Positions 1 through 7,587 are shown, counted from the first letter of the stretch. The stretch is DNA of 11,662 bases from Candidatus Coatesiibacteriota bacterium (GCA_003647715.1 QMNJ01000034.1:1-11662), one strand, 5' to 3'. Made by a program: numbers and translations. Notes: a model not told the origin generated them from the sequence alone.

Positions 1-260
1 ATTGAGTTGCCAACTGCGTATTTTCTGTCTATCTTCCCCCTGGATGTATAGAACACATTGGCGGACTCTATCCCCAGCTCACCGATAACCGCAAGGGCGA
101 ATGGCACCATCAGAGTAAGAGAGACAATTCCCTGCCCTTCCGGTCCAAGCACCCTGGCGATGATTACACTGGTTCCCAGTGAGAGCAACCTTACCAGCAC
201 CCTGGTGGTGAAGACCTTGGATACATCAACTACGAAAGACCTGTTACTATCCTCGCTCAG
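1..260 (-). CDS. Wzx-like polysaccharide flippase, N-terminal fragment
   Basis: This is the first 86 residues of a multi-pass membrane protein that continues past the left edge. The frame contains R-V-L-G-P-E-G-Q-G (residues 36-44), the usual end of the first helix of Wzx/RfbX-type O-unit flippases. A second hydrophobic stretch, SLTLMVPFALAVIG, follows at 47-60, then ESANVFYTSRG. Such proteins move lipid-linked sugar units across the inner membrane. The start is unusual. The frame opens after a TAG at 264-266 and has no ATG, GTG or TTG until a GTG at 198-200, which would cut away the front of helix 1. A CTG at 258-260 lies 6 nt behind AAGGGG and gives a natural cytoplasmic N-terminus, so I use it. 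The gene overlaps the end of the aminotransferase gene by 14 bp, implying translational coupling. The family call is from remembered motifs; substrate is unknown. Confidence 0.8.
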   Translation of the reverse strand, partial: MSEDSNRSFVVDVSKVFTTRVLVRLLSLGTSVIIARVLGPEGQGIVSLTLMVPFALAVIGELGIESANVFYTSRGKIDRKYAVGNS

Positions 261-1599
261 TTGCTACCCCTTTTACTACAGCGACTATTCTATCAACTTC
301 ATCTTCACAAACCTGAGAGTGCAGTGGCAGATTGATAAGACCCTCAATCAACCTCTCTGTCTCATTCATCTTGCCCACTACCCTGATATAATTTCTATAG
401 GTTGGTATTCTATGAATCGGAGCGGGGTAATTGAATGGTCCCGCTTCAACATCCACGGAAGCAAGACGCTTAGCCAAAACCCTTGCCTTCTTCCTATCAG
501 AGAGCGAAACGCTGAACCTGAGAAGCACATCACCCTGCCACCTCTGGACCCATATACCCTCCACATCTTTGAGACCCATATAGTATCTTTCAGCCAATCT
601 TTGCCTTAACTTTCTGTCGTTTTCAAAATACTTTATAGACATATTGAATAATCCTCTCTTCAGATTGCCCATCTCGCTTACTCTGCCCAATGCCTCTGGT
701 TTAGGGGGAAACACAGGTCTTATAAGACCCCACAAGCCCCTTCTGATAAGATTAGCCAACCTTGACCCCGACCTCTGCTCACTATACCTATCCGCCAGTT
801 TTGAGAGTTCATCTCTCTGTTCATCACCATAACCATTATTTTCAATATATGACCTCAATAGATTAAATACTTTCTCCCGACTGATAAAACCATCCGACAC
901 CATCTCCCTACCCGCCGTCATAGGTAAAAAACCGTCATAGACCGCTCTATCCATCAACAATCGCTGAAGCCCTGCACCAAACAGGTCATCCACATCCTGC
1001 CATATTGACCTGTCAATTGGAGGCAAACTAAACAGACCAGGTCTATTTAAGATAAGAATACCTCCGCCACCTACAGTGATGTGCTTATCAAAGTTCAAAC
1101 TCATAATATAAGCATCAGAATGTCTATGGTTCCACGAGATTAACTCCACTGGTGATACCTGAGCAGAATCCTCAATTATGACCGCTCGCCCGTCATTTAT
1201 TTCTGCTATATCCGAGATTCTGCATCTGGTTCCATATATGTCCGTCGGGATTATGGCTTTTGTTCTACTATTGATGGCTTCACCGAGAGTTAGCGGGTCA
1301 AGCCCAAAACTACCGGTCTCAACAGGCAAGACCACCGGCGTAGCCCCCGAAGAGATTATAGCATCAACCACAGCCGGACAGGTGAGAGCTGGAATGATTA
1401 TCTCGTCGCCCGTTCTCACACCTATTCCTTTTAGTGCCAGATATAGAGCAGACCTTCCCGAATTAACGAATATGACCTTTCTGTCTGTGCTACTGAAAAT
1501 ATCACTGTTCTTGTAATCACCTGTCCTGATGCCCTTCCAATCCCCCAGAACCTTAAGAAGGTTCTCTACTACAATACCTGGCAGAAACCTGGCAATCAT
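247..1599 (-). CDS. DegT/DnrJ/EryC1/StrS-family PLP aminotransferase with large insertion
   Basis: This looks like a sugar aminotransferase that adds an amino group to a nucleotide-linked keto-sugar, with PLP as cofactor and glutamate as usual donor. The family core is visible: NSGRSALYLAL at 46-56, GDEIIIPALTCPA at 64-76, EDSAQV at 143-148 (D144 would hold the PLP pyridine nitrogen), and SLNFDKHITVGGGG at 167-180 with K172 as likely Schiff-base lysine. The C-terminal LPLHSQVCEDEVDRIV (424-439) is also typical. At 450 residues it exceeds the common 360-400. The extra length lies mostly between about 190 and 310 and includes a hydrophobic patch near 288-298 (GLWGLIRPVFP), perhaps for membrane or partner contact. 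The gene begins 2 bp after the GT-B glycosyltransferase and overlaps the flippase start. Its likely substrate is the 4-keto sugar made by the dehydratase at 5123-6547; that link is inference. Confidence 0.85.
   Translation of the reverse strand: MIARFLPGIVVENLLKVLGDWKGIRTGDYKNSDIFSSTDRKVIFVNSGRSALYLALKGIGVRTGDEIIIPALTCPAVVDAIISSGATPVVLPVETGSFGLDPLTLGEAINSRTKAIIPTDIYGTRCRISDIAEINDGRAVIIEDSAQVSPVELISWNHRHSDAYIMSLNFDKHITVGGGGILILNRPGLFSLPPIDRSIWQDVDDLFGAGLQRLLMDRAVYDGFLPMTAGREMVSDGFISREKVFNLLRSYIENNGYGDEQRDELSKLADRYSEQRSGSRLANLIRRGLWGLIRPVFPPKPEALGRVSEMGNLKRGLFNMSIKYFENDRKLRQRLAERYYMGLKDVEGIWVQRWQGDVLLRFSVSLSDRKKARVLAKRLASVDVEAGPFNYPAPIHRIPTYRNYIRVVGKMNETERLIEGLINLPLHSQVCEDEVDRIVAVVKGVATERG
267..272 (-). 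promoter_or_regulatory. Shine-Dalgarno site for the flippase CTG start
   Basis: Read on the minus strand this is AAGGGG, followed by the 6-nt spacer TAGCAA and then CTG. It lies inside the coding end of the aminotransferase gene. It is the best ribosome site near the flippase N-terminus and is the main reason for choosing the non-standard start. Confidence 0.5.
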
Positions 1600-1601
1600 A
1601 T

Positions 1602-2546
1602 CTACATCACATCAATACCTTTCTTCAACTCAAACACCTCTTCCTCGTCCCCAGAAATAGCAGAGTAAAGGTCCTTGAATAAAGCCCTCCATGCCCCAGC
1701 CAACCTCGTCGGCGAGACCACCTCCTCCACAAACCTCAAGCCCTCATAATTCAAGTCCCTCACGCCCCTTAACCCATCAATTGATGCTACAATTTCGTCC
1801 TCATTAACAGCATAAATGCAGGCAGGAAAGGGGATGGACCTTATAACATATCTACCATAGGATAGTGCCTCCAGAACAGACATAGAGATACCATCGTGGG
1901 TCGGCAGGCGGATGAAGGCGGTGGTGTCAGCATATATTGCCTCCATTCGCTCCCTGGACACAAGCCCTATGTGCCTAACATTAGATGATGCATTAGGAAC
2001 GATACCATCCTCAACTACTATAAACTCAACATCCTTCAACCTTCTTGCTACCCCCCCTATCACCTCTGCACGATAAAACTCTTCTTTGCCCTTTATGATG
2101 TAGGTAAGCAATCGGAAATTGTCTGGAAGTGATATCGGTCTGGCTCTCAGGTCAGGAGGCACTATGGGTATCAAAAATGACCTTATGCCTCCACTCATCA
2201 ATTCGCTATCAAGAAGGGGAGCATCAGAGATATGAATATCAATAAATCTGAGGACTTGCTTTAATTCATTCCACCTCTCCCCAAGCCCGAACATCACATC
2301 ACTTCCAATCCACTTTGCAATAGTAATCTTCCCGAGCATCTTTGCGGTTCTTATCAATCTTAATTTATTTATAGGAAAGATAAACACAACAACATCCACC
2401 AGTGGCAAATACCTGTATAGTGAAAATCTCTTCCAGGGTATTAGAACTGCATTGAGACCAGCGAGCTTGAGGTTATCAACCAGATACGAGGGCATCTCTG
2501 CAGTTCCAATAACACCAATTCTGAGATTTAGCGGTGAAGATACCAT
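1602..2546 (-). CDS. GT-B fold glycosyltransferase (family 4-like)
   Basis: The 314-residue protein resembles a retaining GT4-type glycosyltransferase. An N-terminal alpha/beta half starts at NLRIGVIGTAEMPS (7-20). The second half carries the nucleotide-sugar site, with HDGISMSVLEALSYGRYVI at 217-235; this matches the family pattern E/D-G-x-S/G-x-x-x-x-E-A-L/M-x-x-G, with E226 the expected donor-binding glutamate. It is short for the family, with a reduced N-terminal half, and no membrane segment is obvious. It starts immediately after the deacetylase stop (TAG-ATG with no spacer) and lacks a strong Shine-Dalgarno site, so translation is probably coupled to the gene before it. It would add one sugar to the growing lipid-linked unit on the cytoplasmic face. 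Donor and acceptor cannot be told from sequence. Confidence 0.75.
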   Translation of the reverse strand: MVSSPLNLRIGVIGTAEMPSYLVDNLKLAGLNAVLIPWKRFSLYRYLPLVDVVVFIFPINKLRLIRTAKMLGKITIAKWIGSDVMFGLGERWNELKQVLRFIDIHISDAPLLDSELMSGGIRSFLIPIVPPDLRARPISLPDNFRLLTYIIKGKEEFYRAEVIGGVARRLKDVEFIVVEDGIVPNASSNVRHIGLVSRERMEAIYADTTAFIRLPTHDGISMSVLEALSYGRYVIRSIPFPACIYAVNEDEIVASIDGLRGVRDLNYEGLRFVEEVVSPTRLAGAWRALFKDLYSAISGDEEEVFELKKGIDVM

Positions 2547-4115
2547 CTACTTGACCAACCGAAATATTCCACTTCCCCTCTTCAGATGCTTCGTCTCAAT
2601 ACTCTCTATAATATCAAATTTGCTCCCTTCATATTCTACCTTAAATGCACCCTTCTGCCCGAGAAAGCCCACCCTTCCATCATCCAACACTAATTGTGGA
2701 AGTTCAAACTCCACCTTCAAGGCATTACCACTTGCAAACACCTTAAACCTTGAACTACTCCTGGCGAGCCACCACCTGCATACACTCCTGCAGTTCATAA
2801 TCAGACCACCCCTTCTCTCTATCTCTTCCCTTATGCAGACAATAAATCTCCTTATCAATTCATACTCATCAAAGACCATATATTTATAGTGGGAGATAGA
2901 GGAGATATAGCCCGACACCCCCTCAACCTCATCAAGGATTGACACTGCCTTAGAAAGGGCATCATCATAACCGATATTCATCTTGAAGAATAGAGTGGTA
3001 TCCATAATTGATGGTGGAAGCTCAATGATATTTCCTCCATACAGTGGTTTATATGGTAGCGCCAGACCGGACCTGAAACCGGTAGCGTCTGAATAACCTA
3101 TTGATGAATCATAGATAAAACCCTCCTTATCCATATTCTCAATCGTCTGAGGGAGGACAACTCTCAGATAATGCATTCTTACCCCATCAACTGCTCTGCC
3201 CAGAGCATCCTCCAGATGAGCCCTCTCCTCACTGAGATTCTCGCCTGAAAGTATTGAGGCATAACTCCCGTGCAGTGCCAATTCAACGCATCCATCCCTG
3301 AAAGCCCTGATAAGATATTTCGCCCTCTCATCAAAGGCATCAACCTCAGGGTCAAGGGGGTGCCTCCTTTTTCCACCTACAAAGATTGTCGCTTCACCTC
3401 CAATGCTTTCCATAACACGGTCAACATCCATACACACCTTATTGGAAGACGATATCGCCCTCACAGCATCCCTTGAATGTTTCCATACATCCTTCAACCT
3501 TAACCTTTTGAGTGATGAGAGAGGGTTGAGAATAGATAGGGGCAGTGGAATCTTCCTGATGTGGTCAATATCAAGGGTAATGCTTATCGCAAATGGCGCC
3601 GAACCGGGCCATCTCTCAACATAGGGCATCACCAGACCACAATGACTCAGAATTCTGTCAAATGCCCTTCTTACGAACTCAATGATGTAATTGAGCAATG
3701 GTCTTTCAAGAATGTTAAGCTTTGAGAGAATGGAGTAGCGGTGATTAAATCTCCCGTGTATGTCTAAATTTGTAGGAAGATACTCCTCTTCTCTCATCGC
3801 AAGATATGAGACCACTGATAGAAAGTCAACATCAGACACCCACCTAAAATTATCTAACTTGTTAATGTGAGAAATGTCAACCATGTTATTTTCAACTACC
3901 TCAGAAACAATCTCCGATATCTGCGATATAATATCCTCTTCTCTCCTGACATACACCACAGGGTTCTGTGTTTCTGGACACTCACCCTCCCTCGCCAGAG
4001 CAATTACTACACGCTCATTATTGGGCTTAATCTCATCTATTGAAAGACCGAGAGCATTGATAATAACTCTTGCAGAATGCCTGTCTTTGTTAGAAAGGTA
4101 GTAAATGTTTATCAT
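2547..4115 (-). CDS. Polysaccharide deacetylase-like protein with DUF7033-like N-terminal region
   Basis: The 522-residue protein has a NodB-like core from about 175 to 450: ITLDIDH at 179-185 (motif 1, D182/D184), LHGSYAS at 281-287 (motif 2), RMHYLR at 313-318 (motif 3) and YDSSIGYSDATGFRSG at 335-350. This set matches a deacetylase subgroup I recall from surface-glycan clusters, with H-x-S-Y instead of the classic H-x-x-x-H in motif 2. The preceding part, with FLSVVSYLAMREEEYLP (98-114) and HGRFNHRYSIL, resembles the DUF7033 region that often precedes it. A C-terminal beta-rich tail (about 455-522) is unassigned. The likely role is removing N-acetyl groups from an amino sugar. No signal peptide is visible, so it may act in the cytoplasm on lipid-linked or nucleotide sugars. 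It begins 1 bp after the acyltransferase stop (TAA-A-ATG), without a nearby Shine-Dalgarno site. Confidence 0.75.
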   Translation of the reverse strand: MINIYYLSNKDRHSARVIINALGLSIDEIKPNNERVVIALAREGECPETQNPVVYVRREEDIISQISEIVSEVVENNMVDISHINKLDNFRWVSDVDFLSVVSYLAMREEEYLPTNLDIHGRFNHRYSILSKLNILERPLLNYIIEFVRRAFDRILSHCGLVMPYVERWPGSAPFAISITLDIDHIRKIPLPLSILNPLSSLKRLRLKDVWKHSRDAVRAISSSNKVCMDVDRVMESIGGEATIFVGGKRRHPLDPEVDAFDERAKYLIRAFRDGCVELALHGSYASILSGENLSEERAHLEDALGRAVDGVRMHYLRVVLPQTIENMDKEGFIYDSSIGYSDATGFRSGLALPYKPLYGGNIIELPPSIMDTTLFFKMNIGYDDALSKAVSILDEVEGVSGYISSISHYKYMVFDEYELIRRFIVCIREEIERRGGLIMNCRSVCRWWLARSSSRFKVFASGNALKVEFELPQLVLDDGRVGFLGQKGAFKVEYEGSKFDIIESIETKHLKRGSGIFRLVK

Positions 4116-4116
4116 T

Positions 4117-5109
4117 TTATAGGGGGAAGTATAACCTCTTGAGTATGTTCACGATATTGTTGTGCATTCTGCTCTTCTGATAGTAAAGAGCATAGAAGGG
4201 GACAAGTTCTCCCTCAAATGACTCCTTGAAGTGTGCGATTGACTTGATATTTGCCCCGCATAGGTCCAGATACTCAACGCTTCCAGATAATCCCCTCATT
4301 ATATTCCACAGAAGACAAGACCCAGCAGATGGGTGTGCGTCCTCTGAAAGCCCCGCTGATATATAATATGATGTCCCACCATAAGTCGCTACAAGAGCAC
4401 CCGCCTGGGGCTCGCCACCTCTGTTCGTCACTACCGGTGATGAGCCCAGACCGGCACCAATTATAAATCTCTTAAAAGACCGAAAGAAACCCTTTGATAG
4501 CGGTGGTCTCCTCCCCTGCCTTCTAAATGACTCGCCTATTAGACATTCAACTATTCCAATTTCACCCTTCTCGTTGTATATAAGTCCATCCCTTTCTCCC
4601 TTCCTGATTATACTCCTCACCTTGGGTGACAGCCCCTCCCACATCTCATAGATTTCGCCGATTTTAGAGATAAGAGTATATCTAACTGATGTCTGCCATC
4701 CCCTCCATACAAATGGTCTCATGTCATTAAGACCCGGAGAGTCAAAGAGCTCAGCGGTATGAAACCTGCTCTCTATGTAGCGTGCGACCTCGGTAAAGAC
4801 CTGTTTGATATATGAAGACCTGCTTGATTGTCTGCCACCCTCTCTTTCAACCATCAAGGGGAACAGATAAGGCGTGGAGGGCGCTCTCTCAAGCCACATT
4901 ATGGGTCCAACCCTTCTATAGAACAGAGGCAGAAGGACAACCCGATTACCATCCCTTGAAGCCAGCACCATCTTTAATTCCCCATCTCCCGATTCTGAAA
5001 TAACCCTGAACCATTGGATAGTATGGAAGATATTATCTGCCTCAACATCTGACAGGAACTTCTCTAACTCTTTTGAATCTAAATCTACCTCATCAAATGA
5101 TAATCTCAT
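4117..5109 (-). CDS. FemAB/BioF2-like GNAT-fold N-acyltransferase
   Basis: This 330-residue protein looks like a double-GNAT acyltransferase of the FemAB/Acetyltransf_6 type. Family-like features are FHTIQWFRVI near 28-37, LSPKVRSIIRKGERDGL at 160-176 (the conserved start of the second GNAT half), AGALVATYGGTSYYISAG at 236-253, and DLCGANIKSIAHFKESF at 282-298, the region ending in a FemAB-like H-F-K-x-S-F. Relatives transfer acyl or aminoacyl groups to amines in cell-wall or surface glycans. Here the likely acceptor is the amino group installed by the DegT-family enzyme, or an amine exposed by the deacetylase. No membrane segment or signal peptide is seen. It lies 13 bp behind the dehydratase gene and 1 bp ahead of the deacetylase gene. 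AGAGG lies about 15 nt before the ATG, too far to be ideal, so coupling is likely. Acyl donor is unknown. Confidence 0.72.
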   Translation of the reverse strand: MRLSFDEVDLDSKELEKFLSDVEADNIFHTIQWFRVISESGDGELKMVLASRDGNRVVLLPLFYRRVGPIMWLERAPSTPYLFPLMVEREGGRQSSRSSYIKQVFTEVARYIESRFHTAELFDSPGLNDMRPFVWRGWQTSVRYTLISKIGEIYEMWEGLSPKVRSIIRKGERDGLIYNEKGEIGIVECLIGESFRRQGRRPPLSKGFFRSFKRFIIGAGLGSSPVVTNRGGEPQAGALVATYGGTSYYISAGLSEDAHPSAGSCLLWNIMRGLSGSVEYLDLCGANIKSIAHFKESFEGELVPFYALYYQKSRMHNNIVNILKRLYFPL

Positions 5110-5122
5110 AGAAAAGAGAATA

Positions 5123-6547
5123 CTACCTCTTGTAGGTGGGTATGAGTGCTTTTACCTCCTCAATCACGCCTTCATAATCCATACTAATGCTCTTCTCCAC
5201 CAATCTATTAATTCTCTCAATCAAATACGTTTCATCTATTTTGGGTGGAACCGCAATCCTTATCTCGGGTATTCTGGTTGGCTTTATCTCCTCATCCTGA
5301 CTGAACAGTTCCTCGCACAGTTTCTCCCTCTTCCTGATGCCTATGTAATCAATTTTTATTGATTTTGGATTTCTACCGTAGAGGGATATGAGGTCCTTCG
5401 CCAGGTCAACAATTTTTATGGGTTCGCCGACATCCAGAACCAGGATATCGCCTGCGGAACCAATGGCAGTCGCCTGTATAACCAGTTGAACCGCCTCTGA
5501 GATAGTCATGAAGTATCTCTCCATATCGGGGTGAGTGATGGTGATGGGTCCGCCAACCTCTATCTGCTTCTTAAACATCTCCACCACGCTACCCCTGGAG
5601 CCGAGAACATTGCCAAACCTTACAGTGATAAAATCGGTCTTTGAGTTCTTATTGGCTATCTGCACCAGATACTCCGCCACCTTCTTAGTCGCACCCATCA
5701 TACAGATTGGATTGACCGCCTTATCAGTAGATATGAGTATGAACTTCTCAACACCATACTTCTTTGACGCCTCAATAAGGTTCATAGTCCCTATCACATT
5801 GTTCTTGACCGCCTCAAGAGGGTTCTTCTCCATCAGCTCTACATGCTTGTGAGCAGCAGTGTGAAACACAATGTTGGGTTTGGTTCTCTTTATGACATCG
5901 TCCATCCTCATGGAATCCTGTATGTCGCCGATAACGGTCTCCACCTTTGAACTATCAGACCTCAGCTTCATCTCCAGTTCAATATTGTAGATTGAGTTCT
6001 CTCCATGCCCCAGAAGTATGAGCAAACTTGGTTTGAAACTCGCCAGTTGCCTGCAAAGCTCCGAACCTATGGTTCCACCCGCACCGGTTATCATAATTCT
6101 CTTGCCTTTGATATATGAACTGATTGATTCTATGTCCAGGTCTATGGGCTCTCTCCTGAGCAAGTCCTCAACATCAATCTCCTTAAACTGGGTCATATGG
6201 GCATCGCCATAGATTATGCTGAAATATCCAGGCAGAATTCTAAACTCAACCCCCGCTCTGTTGCAGAGATTGGCAATCTTCCTGATGGTCTCACCTGAGG
6301 CGGTTGGTATAGCAACCAAAACCTCATCTATACGCTCATCAGACACAACATCGGGAAGGTCGTTAATGCTACCAAGGACCTTTATACCAAATATATACCT
6401 CCCCTGTTTCTTAGGGTCATCGTCTAAAAAACCAACCAGAATATATCTCTCCTCTGGATGAGCGAGAATCTCACGTGCTATCATCTCACCCGCCTCACCT
6501 GCACCCACAATCAATATCCTGCTCTTCTTTCTCTTATATTCCGCCAT
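5123..6547 (-). CDS. CapD/WbpM/PglF-type nucleotide-sugar 4,6-dehydratase lacking the membrane domain
   Basis: Enzymes of this family convert UDP-N-acetylhexosamine to the 4-keto-6-deoxy sugar with bound NAD(P). Two Rossmann units are seen. The first, ILIVGAGEAGEMIAREI (11-27), continues to the linker FKEIDVEDLLRREPIDLDI (121-139). The catalytic extended-SDR domain starts at MITGAGGTIGSELCRQL (152-168). The active site reads ISTDKAVNPICMMGATKK (272-289), with S273, M284 and K288 in the S-M-K arrangement that replaces S-Y-K in this subfamily. RFGNVLGSRGSV (310-321) is also typical. Full-length relatives are about 600 residues with four N-terminal membrane helices; this one has none. The start is firm: GAGGAAG lies 6 nt before the ATG, and the 149-bp gap upstream cannot encode the missing domain. 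It heads the six-gene run and probably supplies the keto-sugar for the aminotransferase. Confidence 0.9.
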   Translation of the reverse strand: MAEYKRKKSRILIVGAGEAGEMIAREILAHPEERYILVGFLDDDPKKQGRYIFGIKVLGSINDLPDVVSDERIDEVLVAIPTASGETIRKIANLCNRAGVEFRILPGYFSIIYGDAHMTQFKEIDVEDLLRREPIDLDIESISSYIKGKRIMITGAGGTIGSELCRQLASFKPSLLILLGHGENSIYNIELEMKLRSDSSKVETVIGDIQDSMRMDDVIKRTKPNIVFHTAAHKHVELMEKNPLEAVKNNVIGTMNLIEASKKYGVEKFILISTDKAVNPICMMGATKKVAEYLVQIANKNSKTDFITVRFGNVLGSRGSVVEMFKKQIEVGGPITITHPDMERYFMTISEAVQLVIQATAIGSAGDILVLDVGEPIKIVDLAKDLISLYGRNPKSIKIDYIGIRKREKLCEELFSQDEEIKPTRIPEIRIAVPPKIDETYLIERINRLVEKSISMDYEGVIEEVKALIPTYKR

Positions 6548-6696
6548 ATTGAACTTCCTCTTTACTATCTTTAATATAATTCATAACAACCATAAGAAAT
6601 TAAAACCAACTTTCCAAAGCAAAGGGACAAATTTCTTACCCCTATTATTTAATTTTATCAAAATTTGTCATTATATACTATGAATTGGTCATCTTA
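6548..6696 (-). promoter_or_regulatory. AT-rich leader with possible internal promoter
   Basis: This is the longest gap within the glycan cluster and probably starts a separate transcript for the dehydratase-to-flippase genes. On the minus strand a perfect TATAAT lies at 6670-6675, but I find no good -35 hexamer at 16-18 bp spacing, so the promoter call is weak. A good Shine-Dalgarno site, GAGGAAG, sits at 6554-6560. The gap also holds the inverted repeat listed separately. No open reading frame of note and no clear terminator for the upstream pair of genes were seen. Confidence 0.35.
6626..6669. repeat. Perfect 9-bp inverted repeat, 26-bp spacer
   Basis: GACAAATTT at 6626-6634 is matched by AAATTTGTC at 6661-6669. 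The right arm directly abuts the TATAAT on the minus strand, so the repeat would span the transcription start and early leader of the dehydratase gene if that promoter is real. It could be a two-half-site operator or a long-loop RNA hairpin. In such AT-rich sequence a chance origin cannot be excluded. Confidence 0.4.
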
Positions 6697-7575
6697 TTAA
6701 CTCTCAGGAGCCAGCAGAAACCTCACCATCTCCGCTGAAAAGCCCAGTATAAGGTTCAGTGAGAAAAAAGGTGCAACCAACAACTCATGTAGTGGTGGTA
6801 ATCTGTCCGCCTTTTTCAGAAATCTATACAGTGAGCGGTGCTTCATTAGCAACCGAAGATACGGTCTCTTTCTGGTGGAGTGCTCAAAATAATGTAGAAT
6901 CCTCACATCCGGCAGGTGATACACACCCCAGCCCGCACTCTTCGCTCGATAGCAGAGGTCAACATCTTCCTGATATAGAAAGAACCTTTCATCAAAGCCC
7001 CCCAATTTCTCAAAGACCTCCCTCCTTATCATAAGAACAGCACCAAGGACCCAGTCAACCTCAATCGGTTTATCAGGTGGCTCAAGGTGAGTGATATAAC
7101 CACCCGATATACCAAATCTGTTCAATAATACTCTCAATGGTGATTCTCGGTGAAAAAGTGATAGTGCTAATGTCGGATACCTCCTGAATGAATAGTTCGG
7201 TACCCCTCTCTCATCCTCCAACCAACCGCCAACTATCGCCACATCCCTATTCTTATCAAGGAACCTGACCATCCTCTGTATGGCGCCTCCGTGGATTATT
7301 ATGTCGGGATTCAGAAACAGAAGATAATCCGTCTTTGCCCATCTTGCACCAAGATTACAGGCAGAACCATAACCGATATTTCTGTCTGATTTAATAAGAT
7401 TAACATCAGGATACTGCACCTCTATTATTTTCCTCGTTCCATCGGTAGAAGAGTTATCTACAACCACTATCTCAGTTGTAACGCCATAATCTCTCTCTGA
7501 GATTAAACTATCAAGGCAATCCTTGATTGTATCCTCGCTCTCATAGGTCACCACTATTGCCCTTACATCAGCCAT
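6697..7575 (-). CDS. Family-2 glycosyltransferase (rhamnosyltransferase/WbbL-like)
   Basis: The 292-residue GT-A protein starts with AIVVTYESEDTIKDCLDSL (6-24), followed by IVVVDNSSTDGT at 36-47, where D40 contacts the nucleotide. LFLNPDI at 86-92 supplies the D-x-D-equivalent N-P-D. DWVLGAVLMIRREVFEKLG at 174-192 leads into GGFDERFFLYQEDVDLCYR (192-210), whose E203-D204 carry the likely catalytic base. This layout is that of WbbL-type rhamnosyltransferases and relatives, which are inverting GT2 enzymes. The C-terminal 265-289 stretch is hydrophobic and may bind the membrane. The gene lies 12 bp behind the epimerase gene and has only a weak ribosome site (TAGAG next to the ATG), so it is probably co-translated with it. 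It would add a sugar to the lipid-linked intermediate. The donor is not certain; no dTDP-rhamnose genes are in the window. Confidence 0.85.
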   Translation of the reverse strand: MADVRAIVVTYESEDTIKDCLDSLISERDYGVTTEIVVVDNSSTDGTRKIIEVQYPDVNLIKSDRNIGYGSACNLGARWAKTDYLLFLNPDIIIHGGAIQRMVRFLDKNRDVAIVGGWLEDERGVPNYSFRRYPTLALSLFHRESPLRVLLNRFGISGGYITHLEPPDKPIEVDWVLGAVLMIRREVFEKLGGFDERFFLYQEDVDLCYRAKSAGWGVYHLPDVRILHYFEHSTRKRPYLRLLMKHRSLYRFLKKADRLPPLHELLVAPFFSLNLILGFSAEMVRFLLAPES

Positions 7576-7587
7576 CTCTAATATAAA

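Noticed and set aside
58..609. Plus-strand reading frame of 183 codons at the left edge
   Set aside because: It is antisense to both the flippase N-terminus and the aminotransferase, which have clear family motifs, and its own translation resembles no domain.
2452..2889. Plus-strand reading frame of 145 codons over the glycosyltransferase/deacetylase junction
   Set aside because: Low-complexity Ser/Leu-rich translation antisense to two conserved genes; no start signals.
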